Of a stretch of DNA of 64,000 nucleotides, positions 47,411 to 60,418 are shown one piece after another (the first letter of the stretch is position 1; the number at the start of each line of letters is the position of its first letter). The DNA is taken from NCBI GenBank assembly GCA_017311185.1, contig JAESUZ010001522.1, positions 372,001-436,000 on the forward strand, in the 5' to 3' direction. The stretch is from Proteles cristata cristata. Its lineage: Eukaryota > Chordata > Mammalia > Carnivora > Hyaenidae. The notes beneath the pieces are model-generated. The model ran no database searches. It was given only the letters and a program-made list of their open reading frames with translations, and was not told the origin of the DNA. Position numbers and translations under genes: made by a program.

Positions 47411-49814
47411 TATATAAACCAGAAGGAAATTACTGTGAACATTTGTGAAGCACCCAATGTTAAAGTCCTGCTACCTAATGTATACACATTTTGAAATATA
47501 CCTTTGACTGCTATTAATGGCACAGACTTTTTCTCTGCTAAGTATAAACCCTGTAAACTCAGTCATTAACCCCTTGCTACTCAAAGGGTACTTGTGAACA
47601 AGCAGCATAGGCATCACTTGTGAGCTTTGCGAACAATATGGAATCATGGCCCCAAACACAGAGCTGCTAATTATAATGTACATTTTAACAAAATCCTTTG
47701 CCATATATTTGCACATTAAGGTATGAGAAGAGCGAGCTTAAATCTTGGAGTCTTCTTATTAAATTGGAAATCATAATGCACAAATGGTCAAAGGGATTAA
47801 ATGAGATGGTATATGCTGAGTGTCTGGCACAGAAGCCTGGGGCAAAAGGAGTTTCCTCTCTTAAAGAGAAGGCTCTCTGACTGAGCCTGAAGGCTGATGG
47901 AAGAAGTTTTGACTATTCAAGGGAGTCATTGAGAAATCGCACTCTCCCTCAGAGAAAAGCAGAGGCCTGAAGAAACTTGTCCACCTTTGGTCATTAAACA
48001 TTGAGACCATGTATGCGGTGAACCTCAGCACTCAAGAAAGTCATTCCAATGAGCTCCTTCCTCTCTCTCAATGAAGTGCCCTGTATGTTTGGCTAGACCT
48101 AGATTCATTTAGTAACAGGGCCACATTTTTTGTTGTTGTTGCTGGTATATCTGTTTCCTGAATAATTAGGCTTTTAAATCTTTTTTTCTTTTTTAACTTT
48201 GTTTAATTTATTCATAACTATATCCCCAGAAGGCAATTACCCCTTGGGATCTTTGTAATCAGTCTTCTAACCCTGAAGTCAAAGACAACTATAGCAGTGG
48301 ATGCAACGTCAAGTCCATCAGGAACTATCCAGCATTCCTTTGATCTAAAAACAGATGTGGTGCACCCACAATCTGTAAAATGCTTTAAAAGTTACTCTTA
48401 ATCTTACTGTGTTTATTGTGCCAGTGGTTAAGCTTAATGTAGGCAGATGCCTCTGCCTGTGAATAGTGTGAAAAAGAGATAAGGAAAATTACCTTTTGCA
48501 TGCAACCTTATGTATTATGACTGATAAATAAATAACACTAATATCAAATTTGGAAAAAGCATAGAGAAATTGCAAACTAGCCTTCTTCCTATATTTTAAT
48601 GCCAAAGATAGCTAGGTATGCACTTATATTGCTTACATTGATTTCAGTATATGAACATATTGACTGAGCCTTCTAACTGCTATGAAAAACAGGCATGTGT
48701 ATTTGTAATACTAACAATAATGATAAATGGATAATTATGTATATATGAAGTATTTCAAACAAATTGTTAAACAGCACTTTCAATGAATTTGATCACTGGT
48801 TTTCCCCAATGAGATCATTTGTCTGCTTTAATGTTTTCTAACTGAAGACATCATTAAAACTGTGTATTAGCTCTGTATCTTGCACTATCCATCTGACACT
48901 TTTACACTATAAATACATAAAATATTTTTGAACAGTGTTGTGGTGTTATTGTAATTACTATTTCCAGATATGTATGTGCATGTGTGTGTTCCCAGAATAC
49001 ATATATTTGATATGATTTCCAGTATGTATACATGTGTATGTTTATATCACTCCATATATATTTGTGTGTGTGTATATTTGACACTGATGATCCAGAAAAA
49101 CATTCCATTTCATTTACTTACATGCTTGGTCACTGTGTATAGTGATTTTGTTTCTTATCAGGTTGCAGAAATATTGCACTGCTTTAAACTATTCTTAGGG
49201 GTACTCTGGTATGCATTTTACTGTATTTGTCCAGATTTGATTGCTACACTTTAGTGCACCATAAACAATATGTTTGGGTTTTATGGATGCTCTCTGGTTC
49301 CAGAAAGTGCTAAGCTTAGCAAGATAGCACTGTGATGATCACTGCTTTGAATCTGACAGATTTTATGTGTTTCAAAACAACATGAGTAATGGTAATGCAT
49401 GACCTTTTTTTAATATAGGGCTACAATTTGCCTTTCTATTATTTTAGTCTCCTGGGGCAATTCTGAATAATTCTGGGCTCTCTTTGATACTCAGCTGAGT
49501 AAAATTATCCATGAGTAAAATTATCATGGATGTGCCAAGTGTACTTTCTGTTTGGTAAACATCCTCATTTTCCTCAACTGCTAAATACTATGCTGGTTTT
49601 CAGGGCTTTTTCTATCCCTGGCATCTCTTCTTGATCTACTCTAGTTAAGTGTGTGTTAATGAGCATATATATTGTATGTTGTTTAGTATTGCATTTGGTG
49701 TTTTCCATTTCACATTACAAATGTATTCTTGGCTCATATAGAAGAGCTATGGTAGATTTCCTTGTTTTTTACTCATTTGGTTGACCTTTTGACTATAAAC
49801 ATATAATTTTACAT
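47411..49814. other. Unique DNA with TG-rich patch
   Basis: No exon recognised. A MIR-like scrap is possible at 47,790-47,835 (GGGATTAAATGAGATGGTAT). A TG/TA-rich tract is at 48,964-49,080. TGAGTAAAATTATC occurs twice at 49496-49509 and 49512-49525. Confidence 0.4.
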
Positions 49815-50170
49815 TGATCCCTATTAAATATCAATTTAGTCATTTGGGTATCTTTATTAGGCCATCAAAAGTGCATATCATGATATCCATTCTGTTCTAT
49901 AGATCCATGTGTTTTGTTTTTATACCAGTATCACACTGTTTAATTACTGTAGCATTATATTATAGTTTGAAATCAGAAAGTGTGATCCCTCCAGCTTTGT
50001 TCTTTTTTCTCCTCAAGATTACTTTGGGTTCTTTGGTTAGTTGGTTTCACACAAATTTTAGGATTATTTCTTCTATTTGTCTGAAAAATATCATTGGAAT
50101 TTTGACAGGAATTGTATTAAATTTGTATATTTCTTTGAGTAGTATGGATATTTTTGACTGTATCAAAGTC
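49815..50170 (-). mobile_element. LINE-1 ORF2 fragment, antisense
   Basis: ATTCTGTTCTATAGATCCAT, TATACCAGTATCACACTGTT, GTGATCCCTCCAGCTTTGTT, TTTTAGGATTATTTCTTCTA are antisense L1 ORF2 text. Both ends missing. The 121-codon + strand frame is a by-product. Confidence 0.85.
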
Positions 50171-52179
50171 AAATTCTGATTGTGAGATTGTCTTACTTTC
50201 TTGGAAGATGTTAGGGGAATCTAAATAAAGGGTATGGGGGGGAGTGCCTCTTATCACATATTAATCCTATAGAATATTTTCTTAAGAAAAAAATTTCTGT
50301 GGTCAAATAAATTTGTAAAATTACTTATACTGTTTTCCTGTCTTACAGATTTTCAATGACCATTAGATAATCAAAACTTTTGAGAAGTTCTGGGTTTAGA
50401 AACCAATTCAAGCTCTATCCAAATTTTCTCAAATTTATTTGATTACTGAATTATTTTCAAGTAATGCTAGTGACATATCATAAAGCCTGGTGTGTTCTAC
50501 TTAATATAATTTGTGAATTATTAACTTATTCTATTGGATCTATTTAATTTGATTTGAATTTCAAATAATATTAGCTGTTATTTCAACATCTGTATAAAAA
50601 TGTAAGTTTTTGAGAGGTGTGGTATTTAATCTATCTATCATGTGTCATTTATCTATCATCTAAGATACTGAGAAAAATTGTGACGAGTACTATGATAAGC
50701 TACTAGAGATCTTAGCTTATGATTATGCAGTATTCCCTGATTATCATTGTTCTTTAGAAATTATTCATCAACCCAGCATATCCATCTTACAGTGTTTCAC
50801 CTTATTCACAAAATTGGAATCTAGTGTCTTAAAATCAGGATATTTCTTTAATTTAAAAAAATCGACTGTATAGCAAAGGTCATCTCTGTTGTACTTCATT
50901 GTGCTTTAAAATTTTGGAATTACAGAGTATACAATACTTCTTATAGATCCCATAGAATCAATTAGGTAGTATATTAACCCATTGAGAATATCACAGTAAG
51001 AGAGCCCTAGTTATATTTTTGTCTTCTATGTAATAATGTCGGGCATGCATTTGTTTTACGTTTCATGTAAACTCCAAACATACACATAAGGAGCTACTAT
51101 TCTACCTGATGGAAGATCTCACTTGAAATTCTACTAGATTTTATAATTTTATTTATCAAAAGTGTGACAGAAGTGGTGATTTCTTCACAAGTAAAAAATA
51201 GGCCAAATTAATCCATATAGGAGCATTTTCTGTGTTTGCTAGGGCTTTCTCAGTAAAATGGTTTTTTCCAAAAAGAAAAAAAAAGGAAATAGGAAGATCT
51301 GAATTCCTTACTTTCATATATAGAGAGAATTTTAATAACTCCACAGCTGGAAAGTATTCTAAGTAAAATCATAAGTTTATGCAAAATCTAAACTCTAAGT
51401 GACATCTCCATATTAATCTTATTATGTCTACAAAGAAAGAAATACAAATAGAAACCATTAAAAGTTGGAAAAGTCATTAGGAAACAGGCACAGGAGTGTG
51501 ATAAGTTTATAATTTTTCACTTATAAATATGACTGGTGTTTAGTAATATATATTCATGTTTTGGCAAATTATATTAAAATGCCAATAAAATAGTTATATA
51601 CCTAAATCACTATAAACTGAATATCTAAAGCTAAAAATAATGTATTACAGCTACTTATTTATCACTCTTTTCATCAAGCTGTTATTCTTTCAGTGCTACT
51701 TTTGGCACTATACACAGTATAGTTCTCTAATTCCTTATATTGTCACTTCCTCAAGTGTATTCTGTAACTGCCTAGTCATATTCTTAATCCCATGTGTTAA
51801 AGACTACAGTGGTATGTTGGACAGAGTTTGCAGTTGGCATTGGAGATGGATACTCTTTGTTCATCTTAGAACAAAGATTTCGAAGATTATGAAATAATTG
51901 AAATAGGAAAAAAAGCTATTTTGTCATTACAGAGGTGTGCAATATCTAGAACTGTCACACAGTGATGACATCCTAACTCAGGCTTCAAAGTGCTCAGCCC
52001 CTACCATGATCACTGACTACCAAATAATGGATGGTCGTTTGATGGGGTTCTATGTTAAAAGTGAACAGAGACAATATGATGAGTCTTCCATATGCTATGT
52101 GTCCCAAAGGGTCTACATACATTAAGGAGCTGTAGTTCCTGGTCTTCAGGAACATAGTGCTTTTATTGGAACTTAAGTG
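50171..52179. other. Unique AT-rich DNA
   Basis: No exon. An ATCTATCT-type short tract lies at 50,620-50,665. Confidence 0.4.
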
Positions 52180-52320
52180 TTATCCTTGGCTCCAAGTGAC
52201 AAGGTAAGTTATTTACCTCTTTTTAACTTTGATTTCCTAATCTGGATAAGTTGGATGATAATACATGCTTACTTTTTTATATGAAGGACTGATATGCTAT
52301 GAGGATTTATACCCTTTTCT
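52180..52320 (+). repeat. MIR-like remnant
   Basis: TTATTTACCTCTTTTTAACT, TTTCCTAATCTGGATAAGTT, GGATGATAATACATGCTTAC in MIR order. Confidence 0.55.
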
Positions 52321-52469
52321 TTTTATTTTTTAAATGAAATTGTGTTATTGAGACATAAAAAATGACTGCCATTCCCATTGTTTCCTAGGACCCGTATAAT
52401 AATCTTGCATTTACTCTTATCCCAAGATTCAAAGTGTTAGGGCATTTATTTATCTCCAATTTAATATTC

Positions 52470-52486
52470 ACACACACACACACCCA
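52470..52486. repeat. (CA)n microsatellite
   Basis: CACACACACACACACC; about eight units. Confidence 0.9.
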
Positions 52487-52909
52487 TCATTCTGTATGTT
52501 TTCTCTCTCTGCTTTTATGTAATTATAAATTATTAGAATATTATAAATATTTGGAAATATTTTAGAAGAAATAATAACCTTTACCTGAAGATTTAAACCT
52601 TCAATACTCTGATAAAGTATAAAAGACAAATAGCAAAATGAATTCAGCTAACATTCAAGTAGTTCTTTTCCTTCTTCTAAATATGGTGCTAAATTAGGGA
52701 TGGAAAATTATTGAAAACAAGAGCCTTTGAAATAGCTGTTTATTGTCATAGGTAACAGGCTGTGTATCCCTTAGTAGGAGGAAGCATCACTACCTAGTTA
52801 CTTTTGCTTAGCCACAGTCCTGTCAGTATAATTATCTACAGAATCATTAATAAATGTATTGTTACAGAGGCTTTGAATATTATATTTGATGAAATGGTAT
52901 AATAGTAGC

Positions 52910-53010
52910 TAAAATTTACAAAGTTCTTATTATATGTTAAGCACAGTGTAAATGCATTGATCCTTAACATTTGGTGCTTATAAAAATTCTATGATCAAAA
53001 GTCATTCTTC
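52910..53010 (-). repeat. MIR-like remnant
   Basis: TTCTTATTATATGTTAAGCA, CAGTGTAAATGCATTGATCC, AAAAATTCTATGATC: antisense MIR 3' part. Confidence 0.55.
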
Positions 53011-53159
53011 TAATTAATTTTTAATTCAAGCAAAGATTTCTTGAAAATCTGAAACAGTTAAAAGTAAAATATATATCAAAATAGTGTTTTGTTTACACAC
53101 TTGCAAATCAAAAAGGCACAAAAGAAACCCACAAATGCAATTTGGGAATTTTATGTGAA

Positions 53160-53262
53160 CATATTAATGTAAGCTATATTAAATGTACTATAATAAATGG
53201 AATATAAAAATAATATAATAAATATAATAAAATTTAATGTAAAGTATATTAAAATACACACA
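53160..53262. repeat. AT-rich tandem-like tract
   Basis: Repeated ATAATAAAT and GTAAAGTATATTAAA-type units (TTAAATGTACTATAATAAAT). Confidence 0.65.
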
Positions 53263-53486
53263 AATCGATTAGTTTATGTAAGTGTTGCTCTTTTAAAAGT
53301 GATATTATATCCCAAGGATTGTATCTTTATATTTCTTACTTAATTGGTTGTATAAAATATTTATAAAGATTTTTAAAGTCCTTATACAAAAATCTTAAAT
53401 ATATTTTCCACTTAATTACTTCTCAAAGTGTGCTATTCGGAATAGTTATATCAGTATTTTCAGGGAGATTAGAAAATGTTAGGCTT

Positions 53487-53716
53487 GGGGCGCCTGGGTG
53501 GCTCAGTCGGTTAAGCGTTCAACTTCGGCTCAGGTCATGATCTCAGGGTTTGTGGGTTCGAGCCCTGAGTTGGGCTCTGTGCTGACAGCTAGCTCAGAAC
53601 TTGGGGACTGTTTCAAGTTCTGTGTCTCCCTGTCTCTCTGACCCTCCCCTGCTCATGCTGTCTCTCTCTCTCTCAGAAATAAATAAAACATTAAAAATTT
53701 TTAATTAAAAAAAAAT
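53487..53716 (+). repeat. CAN SINE, CAGCTAGCTCAG subgroup
   Basis: GGGGCGCCTGGGTGGCTCAG head and GCTGACAGCTAGCTCAGAAC core, long A-rich tail. No convincing target duplication. Confidence 0.94.
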
Positions 53717-54980
53717 CCTTTTATCATAAGGTCATAGAAAAAAGGCATAAAGTATTAGTACTATAAATATGTAACAAAGCATTACTTTTTAAAATCAGTA
53801 ATATTTTTAACATTTTAAAAATTGATTTATATTGTGCACTTGCACTTTGAAATGATTAGAATATATTTAGAATTACCTGTTGTGAGATTTTTAAATTAAT
53901 TTATGCATTTTAAAAACAGAGGGAAAGAAAACTTGAGGCAAGTATAAGGAAAGCATTCATTTGTGCTTGAAATTTGTTATACCACAAGGGGGTGCTAATG
54001 CTTTTGATTTGCAATTTTGAAAATTTACATCTAGATAAAATTAAGTTTTCAAAAAGAATGACTGTTATATATAAGTAAATTTGACACAGAAAAAAATGGT
54101 GTAAGTTATTAACATAGAAACCTGGGTTGTAAATTAAATTTGTTTCACAAGTTTCTTTTATGTACAAAGAATAATTTAACAACTTCAGATTTCTATTCCT
54201 TTTTGAGCTTTATACAAAGTTTAAAGAAAATATTAGTATAAAAACATTGAAGAAAATATTCTTAAACATGAACAGTGACTACTTCATGAGACTGAAATCA
54301 CAGGAGACTCTTATCTTCTTTACGTGTTTTTGTGTATTTTTCATTTCATGGAAGATACATTTATAACTGGAAAAAATATTAAGAAGGAAGAAAGAAATGA
54401 AGAAAGGGAGGAAGAAAAGATTAGCAGTCATTGGCCAAGATATTAAATATCTAATATTTAAATTCTGCTTGAAACTTACAAATGATTTAAACATATTTAG
54501 GACACAAGAAACAAAGAATTTGAAGTCTTATGAATGAATAGGATTAAATAATATTACACCAAGATACTCCCTGAACTTTCTTGTCTTCATGTAGTACATA
54601 CCGAGGATATAGGAAAGTAACATGACTTGATTTTGGTTTCCTGCTTATGTCAGTACCACATTAGATATTCTTTCAATAGAAACATCTTACTGAGTGAAAG
54701 TATACCTAAACTAAATCAGGAGGGTAACTTTGATGTCTTACTAAATCTAGAATAAATATGGTGGTCAATAGAAGTAGGTTTCTTAAGAGGCTTCATTAAT
54801 GTGATAATAAGTAATTTAGCCTCAGGAGAGAAAACTATAGCAAATTTTTTAGTTATAGATATGTGTGGTTCGTTGTAGATAAAATATGTAAATATGTATC
54901 TATTCTCCAATACTTATCTACAGTCTGAAGAAGTTAGTTATCAGGTTTTACTTGGTTTGCCATCATTTTGTGACTAGTAT
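53717..54980. other. Unique AT-rich DNA
   Basis: Contains a purine-rich tract at 54,375-54,420 (GAAGGAAGAAAGAAATGAAG). Confidence 0.4.
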
Positions 54981-54995
54981 ATAAAATAAACTTGA

Positions 54996-55225
54996 GGGGC
55001 GCCTGGGTGGCTTAGTCGGTTAAGCGTCCGGCTTTCGCTCAGGTCATGATCTCGGGGTTCTGGGTTCGAGCCCCGCGTCGGGCTCTGTGCTGACTGCCGG
55101 CTCAGAGACTGGAGCCTGTTTCAGTCTGTGACTCCCTCTCTCTGTGACCCTCTCCTGCTCATGCTGTCTCTCTTACTCTCTCCTAGAAATAAATAAAACA
55201 TTAAAAAAAATTAAAAAAAAATAAA
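54996..55225 (+). repeat. CAN SINE (young subfamily)
   Basis: Young markers (GGCTTAGTCGG, GCTGACTGCCGGCTC, CCTAGAAATAAATAAA). Perfect 15-bp target duplication ATAAAATAAACTTGA at 54981-54995 and 55226-55240. Confidence 0.96.
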
Positions 55226-55240
55226 ATAAAATAAACTTGA

Positions 55241-56149
55241 ATATCACTAATATCTTGAATTTCATATAGTTGCATTTCTAATAAAATTTTGATCTATTGC
55301 TTTTCTACTTTTGGCAGAAATCCTTGCTTAGAATAAACACCATATTGTTTAAAAATTAATAGTAAACAACCAATCACAATTCCTAAACATCCTACTTTGG
55401 AGTTTTTGCCAGTATCAGCCCTCAGTAAGTCAACATGTAAAATAATTAAATCTGTTTCTTTGTTGAGGGATAGAGCTTTTTAGATGTTCATAAAGCACAA
55501 GCCGACCTCCTTAAAAGAAGATAGCACAGGTCCTACAAAAGTATGCAGAAAATATATTTTTTTTAATGTCCAAATGAGAATTAAGGAGTAACATCTATTT
55601 TAGGTGGCTGGTCTTCCACACTCTGCCCCCTCTCAATTCTTGTCCACTTAAACTTCTGAGATTTTACATTTAACGATCATAACAGTGTACACACTGTCTT
55701 GCTGGTCTGAGGTGCAGAAACTTGTTGGCCTTGGTTCTTTACGTAAGTGAGAAAATTCCTAATAATTTTTTTCAAATTTTACGTGAACACAAAATAGAAA
55801 TACTGGATGAGAGCAGAATGTAAACAATTTTTATTTTTCCAAAGCATCTCTGTTCTTTAAAATGCAATTAGAAAGACTGAACCAGGTATACTTAGACCTG
55901 ACTTCGTTTTTCTTTTCATAATATAAAGACACAATAGTTCCAAAGAACCTAGTACTTCTTTAAGTTCATTCGTCGTGGCTTTATTCCTCCTCAGACAATA
56001 CCATTCTCTCAGCCAGATAAACTTTGGTTACTACCTTTTCCTTTATTCCCTTCAAGAACTAATCTGATGGTTTATCTTACCCCTTAAAGAAAAGTTGTAA
56101 ACTTTTTTTTTTTAATTTCATGAAGCTCTCTCTACCTTGCTTTTCTGAG
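55241..56149. other. Unique DNA
   Basis: Nothing recognised. Confidence 0.4.
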
Positions 56150-56262
56150 TGTGTTCTGTAGAGCAGCAGCAGAGGCAGCATCACCTGGAAGCTTGTTAGA
56201 AATGCACACCTGCATCCCATTACCATTTGTGGTCTGAAGGTTATGCCTAGCTGAGTGCTTAT
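56150..56262 (-). mobile_element. MER5A-like hAT element
   Basis: GCAGCATCACCTGGAAGCTT, GTTAGAAATGCACACCTGCA, CCATTACCATTTGTGGTCTG match MER5A order; terminal repeats are lost. Confidence 0.75.
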
Positions 56263-57549
56263 TCTAAGGGCAACGATGACTGAAAAAATGAATTTTAGAT
56301 TAAGGATGGCAAATATAGAGCACATGTGCTACTACTTTCCTCTATTCCCACCAGTGGTAATAACAGTCATCACTAAATGAACATGTCACTCTTTTCCCTT
56401 GATCCTAGACTGTGCCTGAGACAAATTCTCAAACGAGCACTCCGAGTAGCCCTAAACACAGATTCATATTAAGGCTATTCATTATAACTTATCTAAGTCC
56501 TCTGGACAAAGATTATCAAGTTCACCCCTAGAGGAAACTAAGAGAAATTACTGCATAATGGCTATGTATGAGAGTATTACAATATAAATTCATAGTAAGT
56601 ACAGAAACTAGAAGAAGTATATAATGAATGAGTGACAAGAGTTGACATGTATATAGGAAGTGAGAAAGAATTATCCATTTTCAAAACTGTAAAGGATATC
56701 TTGGACAAAGTCCCTGTAGACCAAGAACTAAATTTTTTCTTAAATAGAGAAACAATGTCAGAGCATTAAAGAATATGAGAAATAACCCAAGATCTGCCTT
56801 TTAAATTATAAAAAGAAAAAGAGGAGGAAGAAAACGAAAGGAAAGGAGGAAGGAAGGGGATCTAAAGGGCATTTTTGACTTGTTAATAGTTAAGTTCATT
56901 ATTATTATATTACTATTACATTAATGTATAGTCATTAGAATTGGGATTTTTATTTCTTTAGTTTGAAGTAAAAAAGAAAAAAATATAGGTGACTTTATAA
57001 TAAATGCTATCCATACACTTGTAACATTATACTCTTGCCCCTGATCAGGTTAATTCAAATAAGGTAGATTAACAGTTAGATTGCATAAAGATCATGAGAA
57101 TGTTAAGTGGTAAAGAACTTGAGTTACTAGCTTATGTCTACCAGCATAATCAGTACCTAATACTAATAAATCATAAGAAGATAGACTTAATGACTTCTGA
57201 GAAAATGAGAAGTTAAAGGATTATATTTGAAAAATATATTTTCCAGGGATAATTTTTGATGTGAATAATGGAAAGATACTGATATTTCTGATGATGGAGT
57301 TGCCTACTCCCTAGGCTTTCACATTGTTGAGAACAGGAATAAAATCTTTTTCTACTCTAAACTTTCCCAGTGTCTAGAATATGTTTAGAACCTAGTCAAG
57401 GTTCAGTGCAGAAAGCCATTTAGATGTTTCAAGTGAAGAGTCATTTAATACAGGGATTAGGTACTAACAAAATTATTGACAGGATGAAGGAGCAAAAGTC
57501 AGAGTTTTAGGTTTTCAGACCTTTAATTCTATTTGTGATTCAAAGTTTC
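56263..57549. other. Unique AT-rich DNA
   Basis: Contains the purine tract at 56,810-56,860 (GAGGAGGAAGAAAACGAAAG). Confidence 0.4.
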
Positions 57550-57845
57550 TGGAGAGATCAGGAAGCTTTATGAAACTGCTGCCGAGTCAGACCTGCCCTG
57601 CAATGCCAAAGCTAGTAACTGAAGAGGCCAGTAGTAGAAGCCTACCATCGAAAAAAATCCACATTACTGAAACCTGTTTGCCTGGCATTACTATTGCCAG
57701 AGTAAAATGTTCTCTATCACCCTTGCCTTCCAATTTCTTGCCAGTGCATCTCATGACAGAACCAAATTGCGTCCAGAATCCTAGCTGCAAGAGAATCTCA
57801 GGAAAGTAATCCTCAGTCTTCCAACTCCTTTGGAACTTGGAAAAG
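57550..57845. repeat. Possible old repeat, family unknown
   Basis: CAGAATCCTAGCTGCAAGAG and CTTGCCAGTGCATCTCATGA have the feel of a dispersed repeat. Its 57651-57700 portion recurs at 58933-58982. The overlapping 79- and 87-codon frames on the two strands show no gene structure. Confidence 0.35.
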
Positions 57846-57924
57846 CACATAAAAAGAGAAGAAGAGTTGCTAAGCAGAAATAGTGGTGGTGAAAATATAC
57901 AGAGAGAAGGATTAATTAGGAGGA

Positions 57925-58135
57925 AGGAAAAGAGTACATATATTAGATGCCTGCTATAAAGGGCTTTACTTTTAAGTTATTTAATGTTTCAAACAATTTT
58001 TAAATTATTACCCTAATATTTCAAACAACTTTGAAGTTATTGCCCTGTTTATACTGAAGCTTAGAGAATTTAAGTAGCTTGTCCAAGTTCACATAACTAG
58101 TAAATAATAGAGCAAATGTTTAATATTTGAAATCA
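57925..58135 (-). repeat. MIR SINE remnant
   Basis: ATTAGATGCCTGCTATAAAG, GAAGCTTAGAGAATTTAAGT, AGCTTGTCCAAGTTCACATA, ACTAGTAAATAATAGAGC: clear antisense MIR order with a small internal duplication (ATATTTCAAACAA appears after TGTTTCAAACAA). Confidence 0.75.
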
Positions 58136-58288
58136 TTTTTCTTTGAGTTAAAAATTAATTCCCTATTAATCATATGGTGCTTATCTCAATGAATTCTTCA
58201 GATAAATAATGACCCAGGTATGTTTAAATTATTATACATTTCCAAATCCCCACAGTGGTATTTTTCAATGTATTAATCCAATTTCATT

Positions 58289-58483
58289 TTTAAAAATATT
58301 TATTTATCTTTGGGAGAGATAGCAAGTGAGGGGCAGAGAGAGAGAAAAAGAGAGACTGGGAGAGAGAGAATCCAAGCAGGCTCTGTGCTGACAGCTGGCA
58401 TGGGGCTTAATCCCACAAACCATGAGATCATGGCCTGAGCCAAGATCAAACGTTGGTCTCTGGACTGAGCCTCCCAGTTGCTT
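58289..58483 (-). repeat. CAN SINE, old, degraded head
   Basis: T-rich start, GA tract, core GCTCTGTGCTGACAGC and CCATGAGATCATGGCCTG; the head complement is reduced to GAGCCTCCCAGTTGC. Confidence 0.9.
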
Positions 58484-58932
58484 CTTAAGTGTCATTTTCT
58501 CTTAGATCAATAGGTCACATATATAAATGGTTCTCAACAAATCTATACTCTTAGACCATCAATAGCTGAGAAGAATTTTATAATTTGTATATAAAAATAC
58601 TTAAAGAACCTAAGATTACAAACGATGCCCTTTTTCAAATTGGAACAAATTCAGAGTTTTTCTAAAACAAGGTCATTATCTCACTTCCATTCCAGTTTGC
58701 ATTCTGGAGAGGTTGAGATGAAATGGGCATCCTGGAAATGCTATACAACATTATCTATTTAACCAATCCCATGCTACTTATGAATGGCTCTTATTGATGG
58801 TTATGAATTCTAAAGTCTGTTACTTATGATTAAGTAAAAAAATTACTCATAGGAATTTTCAAAAATTTATGGATATACCCATAGGAATATGTCATCTATG
58901 TGAATGTGATCTGTCATGTGAAGGTAACCATG

Positions 58933-58982
58933 GGAAAAATTCACATTGCTGAATCCTGTTTGTCAGGAATTACTGGCATGAA
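58933..58982. repeat. Second copy of a ~40-50-bp block
   Basis: About 34 of 40 positions match 57655-57694 (shared CACATT, CTGAA, CCTGTTTG, ATTACT). Same orientation, ~1.3 kb apart. Confidence 0.5.
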
Positions 58983-60413
58983 ATTGAGAATGATTGAAAA
59001 TTGCTGATGTGGGATATTGAGGACAACTTTTCTTTAGCTGTGGATTCATAGGCAGTCAGTGCATTAATTCTTTTGTTTCAACAAATATTTATCATATGCC
59101 TGCTGTTTGTTATACATTACATAGGGAGAATTATAAAGTCTGCCCCTGATTCTTAAATTGTACCTTTAGACAGATCAGATCTGCTCCATTTTGCCCCCAA
59201 AAGTCACTTCAGATTGTTTCCAAAAGCCCTCCATCCTCCAGAGAATTCTTTAGGAGAGAAAGAAGGCTGTGGAACCTGATCAAAGAGTGAATGAAAACAA
59301 GGAGGGATGAGCAAAACAGAGTACTCAGATGACTGTCTGTTTTCCTCGGTTGGGGAGCTATTTTCTCCCACCAATTGAGATATATTTATCTTTCTGTGGA
59401 AATCCTACTTATATGCATATAAATATACATGTCTGTATCTTCAAGGTCTAATCTCTTAGGCACCAAATGCAGGGAAAGAACAAATGCAGCACAAAGAGAA
59501 CAGCTGGGAATCATTAGTCATAAGCATAGCCAGGATGAAGGTAAAAACCCTGCAGGTGGAGTGCTCTCTCTAACAAAGTATTCCAGAGATCTGGAAAGAG
59601 AAACATTGTTTAAGACATAGATCTTAAAATAAATCATGACTGTAACTTCCTTTGGTCTTGGTTTTTTCTTTTCTTTTTTTTTTTTTAAACCTGGTTCTTA
59701 TTGCTTAAAAATTGAATATTCGGCATGATAAAAATAATAATCATGTATTGGGTTGTGATGGGGCTTAAAGGATCCCATAAAGAACACAGAGTTAGATATA
59801 ACCCTTTTTCCTCTGCCTCTGTAGTTTATTAACTGTCATGCCAACATCACTTTTTGTTTTAACGTGGTCATGTGCAAATAGAACTAGATGGAGAAGTAGA
59901 ATTCCTACAATCCAATGCAGACTTGTCATTATGTAGGTTTGCGAAAGTTGCTTACTCTCTCTAGACTTCAACTATTATGACTTCTGAACTAAGATCCTTT
60001 TTAATTAACTACATTAACTACAATCCTGTCTGTGAGCTTGCTTGATGCTCAGTGTTGGCTTGTAGGCAGAAAACTTGAAAGCCTGAGATGTGAATTTAGA
60101 TTGCCCTTAGGATGCTTATAATTCACCTTAGAGTAAAATGTGGAGAAAATAACATGTGCATCCATCTGTAGAAGAGAGAAAGAAAACTGTAATATTTAAT
60201 ATAGCTTCTTGAAAGTGATGGAACCATGATAAAAACTTTGAAAGGTAGGGAGGAATTTTATGAGGATAATTTGTGAATTCAGTTTGGTCCAGAATGGGAT
60301 CACATTTTTGGTACATGGTTAAATAAAAAGTTGGATTTTCATATTGGATAAAAAGTGTATATTAGGTAAAATATTGAGAAGACAGTTTGGATTTTGTTTT
60401 ACCTTAAGTTTCA
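58983..60413. other. Unique DNA
   Basis: An L2-like scrap (CAACAAATATTTATCATATG) is at 59,070-59,130. No exon recognised. Confidence 0.4.
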
Positions 60414-60418
60414 AATAC

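Noticed and set aside
49814..50179. 121-codon + strand frame
   Set aside because: Antisense reading of L1 ORF2.
57570..57850. Overlapping frames on both strands (79 and 87 codons)
   Set aside because: Region looks like an old repeat; no splice borders and no coherent protein.
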